Source: CALLVY01 sp937899855 (lineage in GTDB: Bacteria > Bacteroidota > Bacteroidia > Chitinophagales > Saprospiraceae). Taken from it: a stretch of 64,000 nt of DNA. The translations under genes and the position numbers were made by a program. Location of the stretch: the NCBI GenBank assembly GCA_039820405.1, contig JBCBQC010000011.1, forward strand, positions 31,933-95,932, written 5' to 3'. The notes below the pieces were generated by a model that saw only the letters and a list, made by a program, of their open reading frames with translations, searched no databases and was not told the DNA's origin. This document shows positions 1 to 8,554 of this stretch, one piece after another (position 1 is the stretch's first letter; each line of letters begins with the position of its first letter).

Positions 1-219
1 CCCCTGAATCTGCTGCAAAAGAACCAACAGGCACGAATTGCGCAGAAGCAGGTCAACGATCGGATCAGCACCCGCCTGTGGGAACTGAGTCTGCTCCCGG
101 GGACGCCCTTCGTCATGCAAAAATTGGCAAATGATTCGGTGGAGTTGCTCCTAGCCGACCGCTTGATCGAGCTGCCGACCGAATTGGCCCGGCAGGTCAA
201 CGTAGAAACCGCAAATTAG
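1..219 (+). CDS. C-terminal end of an unidentified protein (5' truncated by window edge)
   Basis: Frame 1 is open from the first base to a TAG at 217-219 and gives 72 residues ending LARQVNVETAN. The visible piece is hydrophilic at its start, has a stretch LWELSLLPGTPFVMQKLAND and a leucine-rich segment SVELLLADRLIELP. No family was recognised. It is convergent with rbfA, whose stop lies 6 bases further on. The start codon is outside the window, so length and function are unknown. Confidence 0.6.
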   Translation, partial: PLNLLQKNQQARIAQKQVNDRISTRLWELSLLPGTPFVMQKLANDSVELLLADRLIELPTELARQVNVETAN

Positions 220-225
220 GGGGAT

Positions 226-618
226 TTACTCGCCTTCCACTTCTTCCCGATCCGCAGCATCGGGGGGCTCTTCTTCCAGGGAATTAAAAATTTGGTTGAG
301 CCGGTACATCTCGTCGAGCGTATCGTCGAGGTAGAGGTCAAATTCGGGGAAAAAGCGGACGTGCCTACGCAGCCGGTGGTACAGGGCGCCCCGTAGCTGC
401 TGGTGTTCCTCCTGGAGCATCAAAATGATGGCTTGCTTGTTATCCGTATTGTAAACGCTGAGGTATACTTTGGCGAGACGCAAATCGGGCGACATCACCA
501 CGTTGGTGACCGTCACCAGCACCTGGGAGCCGTAGATCAGGCTTCCTTCCTGCTGCAACATCATTCCAAAATGACGCTTAACTTGCTCCGCAACTTGCCG
601 CTGTCGCTTAGTTTCCAT
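226..618 (-). CDS. rbfA: 30S ribosome-binding factor A
   Basis: RbfA binds the free 30S subunit near the 5' helix of 16S rRNA and assists late maturation and cold adaptation. The 130-residue product has the usual size and family layout: an N-terminal helix (METKRQRQVAEQVKRHFG), the KH-like fold with VTVTNVVMSPDLRLAKVYLSV, and the RHVRFFPEFDLYLDDTLD segment typical of RbfA beta-strands, followed by an acidic tail (EEEPPDAADREEVEGE). The ATG at 618 matches the family start. A TACCTTTG box about 43 bases upstream on the same strand looks like the promoter -7 element. Confidence 0.95.
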   Translation of the reverse strand: METKRQRQVAEQVKRHFGMMLQQEGSLIYGSQVLVTVTNVVMSPDLRLAKVYLSVYNTDNKQAIILMLQEEHQQLRGALYHRLRRHVRFFPEFDLYLDDTLDEMYRLNQIFNSLEEEPPDAADREEVEGE

Positions 619-661
619 GGTGTGAGGATTTTAAAGGTGGAAAACTATTCAGTGTCCGACA

Positions 662-695
662 CAAAGGTATCGAAATGATTTCAATAATGCCTAAA
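662..695 (-). promoter_or_regulatory. Putative rbfA promoter (Bacteroidota type)
   Basis: On the minus strand TACCTTTG (complement of 662-669) fits the Bacteroidota -7 consensus TAnnTTTG exactly. A weaker TTTA at 692-695 sits 22 bases upstream as a possible -33 element. This predicts a leader of roughly 35-40 nt before the rbfA ATG. The -7 match is strong and the -33 match is poor. Confidence 0.4.
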
Positions 696-764
696 TTGTC
701 GAAAACCACTAACTTTATTCCTAGTTTATAAAAAATCGGGCCGACTTAGAGGGCCCTTCGATAA

Positions 765-1190
765 ATGGAGATCACTGAAGTATCACCGGAGTATATGAAC
801 AAATTTGCCCAGCAAATTATTTTGATCAGTTCCTTGCTGGCGGGCTTTTCCATCACCGTTGTCGCGAATTTGCTGGTTCGCTCCGCCCGGGACCGGCTCG
901 CCGTTGCCATTCTCAAAGTGGCCACCCTTTCCGCGGGCTGTTTTCTGGTCACCGTCTTTGCCATGACCAAACTCCTGATGCTCACCACCCCGGGATACCC
1001 CACCGAATTCTTGGAAGAAGCCGGTTCGCTGCTCGTACCGCGCATCATTGGACTACTGACCTTCGTCACCGGACTGGCCACCCTGACCGCCATCATCGCG
1101 CTGGCGGGCTGGACCCACTCCCGACGTACGGGCATCTTTACCACCGCCGTAGGTGCCGCAACCTTTCTACTGCTCCTGTTCTTTATGTAG
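765..1190 (+). CDS. Small integral membrane protein, unknown function
   Basis: 141 residues with four likely membrane segments: IILISSLLAGFSITVVANLL (about 18-37), a second near 46-70 (AVAILKVATLSAGCFLVTVF), a third near 90-113 (RIIGLLTFVTGLATLTAIIA) and a C-terminal hydrophobic end (AVGAATFLLLLFFM). No signal peptidase site and no catalytic motif is visible. It is transcribed away from rbfA and lies 106 bases before recG on the same strand, with its own spacing, so it is probably not part of a recG operon. No family was recognised. Reading frame, codon use and hydrophobic periodicity support it being real. Confidence 0.7.
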   Translation: MEITEVSPEYMNKFAQQIILISSLLAGFSITVVANLLVRSARDRLAVAILKVATLSAGCFLVTVFAMTKLLMLTTPGYPTEFLEEAGSLLVPRIIGLLTFVTGLATLTAIIALAGWTHSRRTGIFTTAVGAATFLLLLFFM

Positions 1191-1270
1191 GAGCGGCTAA
1201 AGGGGCACGCTCGTCACGGGAGCAACAACTCAAAGTTTGCTCAAAAAATTCCCTTTTTGCCAACGTTTTT

Positions 1271-1278
1271 TACTTTTG
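1271..1278 (+). promoter_or_regulatory. Putative -7 element for recG
   Basis: TACTTTTG matches TAnnTTTG and ends 18 bases before the recG TTG start, which implies a very short leader. TTTG copies at 1236-1239 and 1256-1259 are not at the usual 19-21 nt spacing, so the -33 element is uncertain. Confidence 0.3.
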
Positions 1279-1296
1279 TAAACAAAAACGTTTCAC

Positions 1297-3414
1297 TTGT
1301 CCACCGTACGCAATTACCTCGACAATCCGATTGAATACCTCAAGGGCGTAGGTCCCGTCAAGGGCCAGTTGCTCCAATCCGAATTGGGCATCTACACCTT
1401 TGGTGATCTGCTGATGCACTTCCCCTACCGCTACGTCGACAAGACGCAGTTTCACCGCATCCGCGACATCGACGGCCAGAGCGACGCCGTCCAACTTCGG
1501 GGCATCCTCCGCAGCCTCAACGAGACCGGACAGGGACGGGGCCGACGCCTGGTCGGTGTCTTTCGCGACGAAAGTGGGATGATCGAATTGGTGTGGTTCA
1601 AGGGCGTTCACTTCCTCAAAAAGACCCTGGCCGTGGGGGGCGAGTACATCCTCTACGGCAAGGTGAACAATTTTCGGGGCAAGATCAGCATTCCCCATCC
1701 CGAAATGGAGCGCTACGATCCGATCAAAGCCCAGCAGGCCTCGACCTTTGCCCCGGTGTACGCGAGTACGGAAAAGCTCAACAACAAGGGGCTGGATGCC
1801 AAGGGCCGGCGCAAGATCATCAGCGTATTGTTCAGCAAGCTCCGGGCGGAGCACCTGCGAGAAAACCTACCGGAGTACCTGCGCTCCAAGTTCCACTTCC
1901 CCAGCCACTTCAATGCCCTGCGCAGCATCCACTTTCCCACGGATCAGCAAAGCCTCGAAGCGGCCCGCAAACGCCTCAAATTCGAGGAGCTCTTTTTCCT
2001 CCAAATCCGCCTCCTCCAAATTCGCCGCCGCCGAAAAAGTGCGATCAAGGGCTACGTCTTTGGCCAGATTGGGGATTATTTTCACCGTTTTTTTAAGGAA
2101 AAACTGCCCTTCGAGCTCACCGGTGCCCAAAAACGCGTCATCAAAGAAATCCGCCGCGACCTCTCCACCGGCGTCCAGATGAACCGGCTCCTCCAGGGCG
2201 ATGTCGGCAGTGGCAAGACCATCGTGGGCCTCATGTGTATGCTCATCGCACTCGATAATGGTTACCAGGCCTGTCTGATGGCCCCCACCGAGATATTGGC
2301 CCAACAGCATTACCAGTCCATCTCGGAATACGCCGTCGGACTGGACATTCGGGTGGCCTTCCTCTCCGGTAGCGTCAAGGGGAAAAAACGCCAAACCATC
2401 CTCGCCGAACTGGCCGCCGGCCACATTCACATCCTCATCGGTACCCACGCCCTGATCGAGCCCCCCGTGGTGTTCAAAAATTTGGGCCTGGCCATCACCG
2501 ACGAGCAGCACCGCTTTGGCGTCGCCCAACGGGCCAAGCTGTGGAAAAAGAACCACCCCTACCCGCCCCACGTCCTGGTGATGACCGCCACCCCCATCCC
2601 CCGTACCCTGGCCATGACCCTCTACGGCGATCTGGACGTATCGGTCATCGACGAGCTCCCCCCCGGCCGCAAGGCAGTCGAGACCATCCACCGCACCGAA
2701 AACCACCGACTGCGGGTGATCGGTTTTATGAAGGAAGAAATTGCCAAAGGGCGGCAGGTGTACGTGGTGTACCCCCTCATTGAGGAGTCCGCCAAATTGG
2801 ACCTGGCCAACCTGGAGTCGGGCTACGAAAACCTCCTCCGCGACTTCTCCCCCCCCGACTACCAGATCAGCGTCGTCCACGGCCGGATGAAAGCCCAGGA
2901 TAAGGACTTTGAGATGCAGCGTTTTGTAAAGGGCGATACCCAGATCATGGTGGCCACGACGGTAATCGAGGTGGGAGTCAACGTACCAAATGCCTCGGTG
3001 ATGATTATCGAAAATACGGAGCGTTTTGGCCTATCGCAGTTGCACCAGCTGCGCGGGCGCGTCGGGCGGGGGGCCGAACAATCCTACTGTCTGTTGATGT
3101 CGAGCTTTAAGTTGTCGAAGGAGGCGCGGGAGCGGATCGGGACGATGGTACGGACCAACAATGGCTTTGAGATTGCCGAGGCGGACTTGCGTTTGCGGGG
3201 GCCGGGCAACATCGAGGGAACGCAGCAGAGTGGCATCCTCAATTTCCGCATTGCCGATCTGGCGCGCGACGGTCGGATTTTGCAGACGGCTCGCGAAGTG
3301 GCGGCCCGCATCCTGGACGATGATCCCCAGCTGGAAAAGCCGATCCACCAGCCCATCAAATGGTATTTGGAGACCCACGGTAAGCAGTTGCGGGGTTGGA
3401 GTAGGATCAGCTAG
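1297..3414 (+). CDS. recG: ATP-dependent DNA helicase RecG
   Basis: RecG reverses stalled replication forks and migrates Holliday junctions. The 705-residue protein has the expected architecture: an N-terminal wedge/OB domain (about 1-150, with PIEYLKGVGPVKGQLL at the start), Walker A LLQGDVGSGKT near 300, the motif II variant DEQHRFG, motif III MTATPIPRT, the helicase C domain with the arginine finger region QLHQLRGRVGRG, and the RecG C-terminal GNIEGTQQSG region. The start must be TTG at 1297: an in-frame TAA lies at 1279-1281 and the next internal ATG would remove the wedge domain start. Its stop overlaps the stop of the convergent dehydrogenase gene in a shared CTAG. Confidence 0.97.
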   Translation: MSTVRNYLDNPIEYLKGVGPVKGQLLQSELGIYTFGDLLMHFPYRYVDKTQFHRIRDIDGQSDAVQLRGILRSLNETGQGRGRRLVGVFRDESGMIELVWFKGVHFLKKTLAVGGEYILYGKVNNFRGKISIPHPEMERYDPIKAQQASTFAPVYASTEKLNNKGLDAKGRRKIISVLFSKLRAEHLRENLPEYLRSKFHFPSHFNALRSIHFPTDQQSLEAARKRLKFEELFFLQIRLLQIRRRRKSAIKGYVFGQIGDYFHRFFKEKLPFELTGAQKRVIKEIRRDLSTGVQMNRLLQGDVGSGKTIVGLMCMLIALDNGYQACLMAPTEILAQQHYQSISEYAVGLDIRVAFLSGSVKGKKRQTILAELAAGHIHILIGTHALIEPPVVFKNLGLAITDEQHRFGVAQRAKLWKKNHPYPPHVLVMTATPIPRTLAMTLYGDLDVSVIDELPPGRKAVETIHRTENHRLRVIGFMKEEIAKGRQVYVVYPLIEESAKLDLANLESGYENLLRDFSPPDYQISVVHGRMKAQDKDFEMQRFVKGDTQIMVATTVIEVGVNVPNASVMIIENTERFGLSQLHQLRGRVGRGAEQSYCLLMSSFKLSKEARERIGTMVRTNNGFEIAEADLRLRGPGNIEGTQQSGILNFRIADLARDGRILQTAREVAARILDDDPQLEKPIHQPIKWYLETHGKQLRGWSRIS

Positions 3415-5531
3415 CTGGCCGCCGCCGCCATTTGCCGCAGCAGTTTTGGCGCTTTAAAGCGGGGACCGTGTTCCTTTTCGTAGGCCCGACAACGCGCCAG
3501 AAAATCGACGACTCCGTAATCGTTGATGAATTGAATGACCCCTCCCTTAAAGGCGGGAAAGCCCCAGCCGTAGATGCTCCCCAAATTGGCCTCGGGGACG
3601 GACGACAACACCTTTTCCTGAAGACACCACACCGCTTCGATGACCTGTACGAAGAGCAAACGCTCCTCGAGTTTTTGGCGCGACCAGTCGGATCGATGGT
3701 GGGGGAAATGCTCGTGGACGGCGGTCCAAAGGTATCGCTCCCCAGCTTGGGGATAGTCGTAAAAGCCGGCCTTTTTGCGGGCGCCCAGCCGTTGGAGGTC
3801 GTCCTTCATCTTGACTAGGGCGGGAACGGCGGGATGCTGGATGTACTGGGGCCCGTAGAGGACGGCGGCTTGGTTTTCGAAACGCAGGGCCATGTCCAGA
3901 CCGAGGTCGTCGGCCAGGGCGAGGGGTCCCTTGGGCATGCCCAGTTGGCGACCCACGTTTTCGATCAGGGCGGCGGGGTAGCCTTCGCTGAGGAGTTGGA
4001 TGCCTTCGAGGAGGTAGGTGTTTTGAACGCGGGAGGCGAAGAAGCCCCAGCTGTCTTTGACGATGATGGGGGTCTTGCGGATGCGTTTGACAAAATCGAA
4101 GGCCCGGGCGATGGTTTCATCGGTGGTTTGGGGGCCCCGAATGATTTCGACGATGGGCACTTCCTCGACGGGGGAAAAAAAGTGCAGGCCCACAAAATTA
4201 CCGGGTCGGCTGGAGGACTCGGCGAGGGTACGAATGGGAATGGAGGAAGTGTTGGTGGCAAAAAGCGAGTACTCGTCCATGTGCATCTCGGCCTCGTGCA
4301 TGACCTTGGTCTTGACGTTGCGGTTTTCGAACACCGCCTCGATCACCAGGTCACAGTCCTCAAAATCGGCAGCGGTCTTGGTCGTCTGGATCTTATCGAC
4401 GAGGGCGGAGCTGTCTTCCTCGGTAATTTTTCCCTCCTGCGCCAGCTCTACCAGCCGTTGAGCCGCGTACAGCTTTCCCCGCTCGGCCACCGATTTGGAA
4501 ATGTCCTTCAGGATGACCTCCAAACCCCGCATCACACAGGCCGCCGCAATCCCAGAGCCCATCACCCCCGAACCGATGATGCCCACCTTCTTGGGTCGGA
4601 ATTTTCCAAAGCCCTTGGGCCGACTGGCCCCATCGATCACGGCCTTGAAATCGTACCAGAAGGCCTGGATCATGTTTTTACTCTCCTTACTCGATACCAA
4701 CTCGGTAAAGTAGCGGCTTTCGATCCGACAGGCAGTATCGAAATCGACCTTGGAGCCTTCGGACAAAATATTGAGGATCGCCTGGGGCGCAGCGTAGTTG
4801 TTCTGCTGTCGCTGGGTCAAATCCGCCGCCAGTTGGCGAATCACCTGAGCCACGGCATTGTCCCGCGCCGTCCCTCCGGGAATGCGCCCATCCTGACGGT
4901 CCCAGGGACGCCGCCCTTCCACCTGAGCCAGCAACCAGATTTTGGCCCGCTCCAGCATGTCTTTTTCGCTATCCGCTAGGGCATCGATGATCCCCACCTC
5001 CAAAGCCTCCTTGGGGGTGTAGCGCCGACCCTCCGTCAGCACGCGAAAGGCCTTCTCCACCCCCAACAGCCACAGCAATCGAATGACGCCCCCCGTACCG
5101 GGAATTAGCCCCAGGGTGACCTCGGGATGCCCCAGGCGAATGTTGGGTCGCCCCAGCACGATGCGGTGGTGACAGGCTAGTGCCAATTCAAAGCCCGTAC
5201 CCAGTGCACTACCGTTGATGGCCGCCACAACGGGAACGCCGGGGCTTTCCAAATCGCGAAAAAGCTGCTTGAGGTTTTCGGCGTAGTGGTGAATTTCCTC
5301 CACGTTTTGGACGCGGTGCAGGTAATCCAAATCCCCCCCCGTCGAAAAGGTTTTCTTGGCCGAAGTGATGATGATGCCCCGCAGTCGGCCCGCTGCTTTT
5401 TCGCGGTGCAAGTGCTGGACCACGGGTAGCAGGGCCTTCCCCACCTCGTGGTTAATGATGTTGACCTCCCGATGGGCCATATCCAGGGTGAGGGTCACAA
5501 TGTTGTCGGTGTCTTTTTTATACTTGATCAT
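3411..5531 (-). CDS. fadJ: Bifunctional enoyl-CoA hydratase / 3-hydroxyacyl-CoA dehydrogenase (FadJ/FadB alpha-subunit type)
   Basis: This 706-residue protein should hydrate enoyl-CoA and oxidise the resulting 3-hydroxyacyl-CoA with NAD in fatty acid beta-oxidation. The crotonase half (about 1-200) shows the oxyanion-hole segment AAINGSALGTGFELALACHH and GHPEVTLGLIPGTGG with the catalytic glutamates. The dehydrogenase half begins with the Rossmann motif VGIIGSGVMGSGIAAAC (about 317) and contains the catalytic-histidine segment GLHFFSPVEEVPIVEIIRG. A C-terminal 3HCDH domain follows. It lies 18 bases after the thiolase gene on the same strand, so the two form an alpha/beta beta-oxidation operon. 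Its stop codon shares CTAG with the stop of recG. The fadJ/fadB distinction is not resolved by sequence alone. Confidence 0.93.
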   Translation of the reverse strand: MIKYKKDTDNIVTLTLDMAHREVNIINHEVGKALLPVVQHLHREKAAGRLRGIIITSAKKTFSTGGDLDYLHRVQNVEEIHHYAENLKQLFRDLESPGVPVVAAINGSALGTGFELALACHHRIVLGRPNIRLGHPEVTLGLIPGTGGVIRLLWLLGVEKAFRVLTEGRRYTPKEALEVGIIDALADSEKDMLERAKIWLLAQVEGRRPWDRQDGRIPGGTARDNAVAQVIRQLAADLTQRQQNNYAAPQAILNILSEGSKVDFDTACRIESRYFTELVSSKESKNMIQAFWYDFKAVIDGASRPKGFGKFRPKKVGIIGSGVMGSGIAAACVMRGLEVILKDISKSVAERGKLYAAQRLVELAQEGKITEEDSSALVDKIQTTKTAADFEDCDLVIEAVFENRNVKTKVMHEAEMHMDEYSLFATNTSSIPIRTLAESSSRPGNFVGLHFFSPVEEVPIVEIIRGPQTTDETIARAFDFVKRIRKTPIIVKDSWGFFASRVQNTYLLEGIQLLSEGYPAALIENVGRQLGMPKGPLALADDLGLDMALRFENQAAVLYGPQYIQHPAVPALVKMKDDLQRLGARKKAGFYDYPQAGERYLWTAVHEHFPHHRSDWSRQKLEERLLFVQVIEAVWCLQEKVLSSVPEANLGSIYGWGFPAFKGGVIQFINDYGVVDFLARCRAYEKEHGPRFKAPKLLRQMAAAAS

Positions 5532-5549
5532 CAGCTGTGGGAAACGATT

Positions 5550-6755
5550 TTAGATTCTTTCGATGATGGTGGCCACCCCCATGCCGCCGCCCACACAAAG
5601 GGTGACGAGACCGGTTTGCAGGTCGCGGCGTTCCAGTTCATCGAGCAGGGTACCGAGGAGCATGGCCCCCGTAGCTCCGAGGGGATGCCCCAGGGCAATG
5701 GCGCCACCGTTGACATTGACCCGGTCGGGATCGAGCTCAAAGCTGCGTTGCAACTGAAGGGCTACGGCGGCAAAGGCTTCGTTGACTTCCCACAGGTCGA
5801 TGTCGCTGATCTCCATTCCCGCTTGGGCCAGTACCTTGCGGCTGGCGGGGCCGGGCCCGTTGAGCATGATGGTCGGTTCGGAGCCGATCACGGCCGCCGC
5901 GCGGACCTTGGCACGGGCTTGGAGCCCGAGTTGTTGTCCAATCGCCGCACTGCCCAGCAGGACCAGGGCCGCCCCGTCGACGATGCCGGAGGAATTGCCC
6001 GCCGTGTGGTGGTGGTGGATGCGCTCCACCTCCGGGTAGCGCCGGAGCGCGATGGCGTCGAAGCCCTGCTCCCCGTAGTGGGTGAAGGCGGGACGCAGGC
6101 CCGCAAGGCTTTCCAGGGTCGTTTGGGGACGGAGGTATTCGTCGCGATCGAGGAGCAGGAGGCCGTTTTGATCGTGGATGGGAATGATGGAGCGGTCGAA
6201 GTAGCCGGCCGCCTGGGCGGCGGCGGCCCGCTGCTGCGATTGGAGGGCGTACTGATCGAGGATTTCGCGCTCGTAGCCGTTGATGGTGGCGATGAGGTCC
6301 GCGGCGACTCCCTGGGGGATGTAGCCGGTTCGGTGCAATACTTCGGGATCGAAGAGCAGGGGGCCGCCGTCGCTTTCCATGGGTACGCAGCTCATGCATT
6401 CGAGGCCACCGGCTACGATGAGTTGGTCGAAGCCCGCCCGGATGCGGGCGGCGGCGAGGTTGACGGCTTCCAAACCGGAAGCGCAGTAGCGGTTGAGCTG
6501 TAGCCCCGCTACTTCATTGGCCCAGCCACTGTACAGCAGGGCGGCCTTGGCGATGTTGCCCCCCTGATCGCCAATGGGGGTGACACAACCGGCAATCAGG
6601 TCATCGACCCGACTGGTATCCAGTTCGTTGCGTTCTTGTAGGGCTCGGAGGGCGGAGGCGAGCAGGTCGATGGGTTTAACACCGTAAAAGGCACCCGAGC
6701 TTTTTCCCTTGGCTCGGGGAGTGCGTAAGGCATCGAAAAGAAGGGCTTCGGTCAT
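5550..6755 (-). CDS. fadA: Acetyl-CoA C-acyltransferase (thiolase)
   Basis: Thiolase of beta-oxidation, cleaving 3-ketoacyl-CoA to acetyl-CoA and a shortened acyl-CoA. With the ATG at 6755 the protein has 401 residues and begins MTEALLFDALRTPRAKG, as thiolases do. The nucleophilic cysteine is C91 in NRYCASGLEAVN, the GGAIALGHPLGATGA histidine motif and the C-terminal CVGGGMGVA motif (second cysteine) are all present. An in-frame GTG at 6785 would add ten residues that do not resemble the family and was not chosen. It is the first gene of a two-gene operon with the multifunctional dehydrogenase 18 bases downstream. Assignment as fadA rather than fadI or atoB is by context. Confidence 0.93.
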   Translation of the reverse strand: MTEALLFDALRTPRAKGKSSGAFYGVKPIDLLASALRALQERNELDTSRVDDLIAGCVTPIGDQGGNIAKAALLYSGWANEVAGLQLNRYCASGLEAVNLAAARIRAGFDQLIVAGGLECMSCVPMESDGGPLLFDPEVLHRTGYIPQGVAADLIATINGYEREILDQYALQSQQRAAAAQAAGYFDRSIIPIHDQNGLLLLDRDEYLRPQTTLESLAGLRPAFTHYGEQGFDAIALRRYPEVERIHHHHTAGNSSGIVDGAALVLLGSAAIGQQLGLQARAKVRAAAVIGSEPTIMLNGPGPASRKVLAQAGMEISDIDLWEVNEAFAAVALQLQRSFELDPDRVNVNGGAIALGHPLGATGAMLLGTLLDELERRDLQTGLVTLCVGGGMGVATIIERI

Positions 6756-6930
6756 ACAAAAGATCGATTGGGTAGCGTAGGCCACAAAGATAAGAGAATG
6801 TCGGCAGGGGCGAATCAGGCCCGGCGCAATATTTATCTTTTTTTTGAGCCGATCAGTAGATAAATCCCAGTTTATCCAAACCTAAAGTCGTATTTTTAAG
6901 TTTTCGATTTATCACCAACCAAGAGATACT

Positions 6931-7347
6931 ATGGCACGGGCAAAAACGCAACTCACCGGCTTTTCGCGCTTCCTCATTTTCCTACTCATCGCCACCCCCG
7001 TCATCTTCTTCGGGGTAACCACTTACAAGGGAGAAGACCCCATGCAGACGCTTCGCGACTTGGTCAGTGGTAAGACCACCCCTACGGAACAGCCCGCCGA
7101 GCCGACGCCCCCGGCCAATACCCCGAGTACCGCGGAGGCCCCCGCCGCCGAGACGGCTCCCATGACGGAGATTGAGGTCAACGGAGAATTGGCCAAGCTA
7201 CGCGAAGAAAATGTCTTTAAAGATCGGCGGATTACGGACCTGTACCGCGAGAACGAGGAGCTCAAAGCCGCCCTCCAGGAGAAGGAAGCGGAGTTGCGGG
7301 AGGCGGTAGAACAATTGGAAAAGATCCGCTCGGCCATCGGCCAGTAA
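6931..7347 (+). CDS. Membrane-anchored coiled-coil protein, unknown function
   Basis: 138 residues. Residues 12-28 (FSRFLIFLLIATPVIFFGV) form one membrane anchor, then a proline/threonine/alanine-rich linker (about 50-85, PAEPTPPANTPSTAEAP) leads to a long charged helix (about 95-138) with heptad-like ELKAALQEKEAELREAVEQL, a likely coiled coil. The topology suggests a short inner-membrane anchor presenting a periplasmic or cytoplasmic coiled coil. It stands alone between the divergent thiolase operon and serA. No family was recognised and the function is unknown. Confidence 0.65.
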   Translation: MARAKTQLTGFSRFLIFLLIATPVIFFGVTTYKGEDPMQTLRDLVSGKTTPTEQPAEPTPPANTPSTAEAPAAETAPMTEIEVNGELAKLREENVFKDRRITDLYRENEELKAALQEKEAELREAVEQLEKIRSAIGQ

Positions 7348-7462
7348 GGGCCCCCGAAATAGGATCGGCAATTCTGGCATTCGTCGGTAAAAATACCGTT
7401 CTTTGCATTTCTTATTTCACCTCATTCCTCCCCGATGCTGGAAGGAGTAAAATCAATCACCT

Positions 7463-8425
7463 ATGCCTAAGATATTGGTAAACGACGGCATGCATTCCGA
7501 AGGGCAGCAGATGCTCGAAGCGGCCGGCTTCGAAGTGCATACCGAGAAGATCGCTCAGGCGGACCTCCCCGCCGAACTGCCTAATTTCGAAGTGGTACTC
7601 GTTCGCAGCGCCACCAAAATCAGAAAAGAACTCATCGACCAGTGCCCCAATCTCAAGATGATTGGTCGGGGTGGAGTCGGGATGGATAATATCGACGTCG
7701 ACTACGGCCGCAGCAAAGGCATCGAGGTCTTCAATACGCCCGCTGCCTCCTCCCAGGCGGTCGCCGAATTGGCCTTTGGCCATTTCTTTTCCCTCGCCCG
7801 CTTTTTGCACCGCGCCAATCGCGAGATGCCCACCGGCGGCCACACGGAATTCAAGCAATTGAAAAAATCCTACTCCAAAGGCTTCCAACTCCGGGGCCGA
7901 AGCATCGGGATCATCGGTTTTGGTCGGATCGGCCAGGAAACGGCGCGCATCGCCCTCGGCATGGGCATGCGGGTACTGCCCGTCGACCCCTACGTAAAGT
8001 CGCAGACCATCGACCTCCAGCTCCACGCGGATATGGGGGGCAGCTTGTCCGTCGAAGTGCCTACCGTACCGATGGCCGACATGCTGGCCCAGGCCGACAT
8101 GATCAGCCTCCACGTACCTTCGATGGGTAAGCCCCTCCTCGGAGCCGAGGAAATGGCGCAGATGAAAGACGGCGTCATCTTGGTCAACACCGCTCGCGGG
8201 GGATCGATCGACGAAGACGCCCTGCTGGCGGCCCTGGAAAGCGGTAAGGTGGGCGCGGCCGGACTGGACGTTTTTGAAAACGAACCCACTCCGCGAACCG
8301 ATCTGCTCAACCATCCCCGGATCTCCGTAACGCCACACATCGGCGCCTCCACCCAGGAAGCACAGCGCAACATCGGGCTGGAGCTGGCCCAAAAGATTAT
8401 GAATTTTTACCAGGTAAAGGCCTAG
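7463..8425 (+). CDS. serA: D-3-phosphoglycerate dehydrogenase (short form, no ACT domain)
   Basis: Catalyses NAD-dependent oxidation of 3-phosphoglycerate, the first step of serine synthesis. The 320-residue protein has the D-2-hydroxyacid dehydrogenase fold: an N-terminal substrate domain, GRGGVGMDNIDV near 70, the Rossmann motif GIIGFGRIGQETA (about 150), the catalytic arginine in VNTARGGSIDE, the glutamate in DVFENEP and the histidine in TPHIGAST. It ends right after the catalytic domain, so the C-terminal ACT domain that confers serine feedback inhibition in longer SerA proteins is absent. Another 2-hydroxyacid dehydrogenase specificity is possible, but the motif spacing and Bacteroidota precedent favour SerA. 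A strong hairpin follows at 8466. Confidence 0.88.
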   Translation: MPKILVNDGMHSEGQQMLEAAGFEVHTEKIAQADLPAELPNFEVVLVRSATKIRKELIDQCPNLKMIGRGGVGMDNIDVDYGRSKGIEVFNTPAASSQAVAELAFGHFFSLARFLHRANREMPTGGHTEFKQLKKSYSKGFQLRGRSIGIIGFGRIGQETARIALGMGMRVLPVDPYVKSQTIDLQLHADMGGSLSVEVPTVPMADMLAQADMISLHVPSMGKPLLGAEEMAQMKDGVILVNTARGGSIDEDALLAALESGKVGAAGLDVFENEPTPRTDLLNHPRISVTPHIGASTQEAQRNIGLELAQKIMNFYQVKA

Positions 8426-8465
8426 GTAAGACGCGACGCCTACGGCAGTTGCTCCGCATTCAAAC

Positions 8466-8510
8466 CGATCCCTCGTCCCACCATTGCGTGCGACGAGGGA
8501 TCGTACTTTT
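8466..8510. terminator. Bidirectional intrinsic terminator between serA and FKBP gene
   Basis: A perfect 12-bp stem CGATCCCTCGTC (8466-8477) / GACGAGGGATCG (8492-8503) with a 14-nt loop is followed on the plus strand by TACTTTT. It sits between the convergent serA and FKBP genes and could serve both, with the better T-run on the serA side. Confidence 0.8.
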
Positions 8511-8554
8511 AGCGCCACAACCAAGAAGCCGGAGGGCGCCACCATCCGCAAATC

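Noticed and set aside
3834..4979. Plus-strand open frame of 381 codons
   Set aside because: Opposite the dehydrogenase/hydratase gene, which has complete family motifs.
5448..6503. Plus-strand open frame of 351 codons
   Set aside because: Opposite the thiolase gene, with no domain evidence.
6756..6785. GTG start 30 bases upstream of the thiolase ATG
   Set aside because: The added residues do not resemble thiolase N-termini, whereas the ATG gives the typical first strand.
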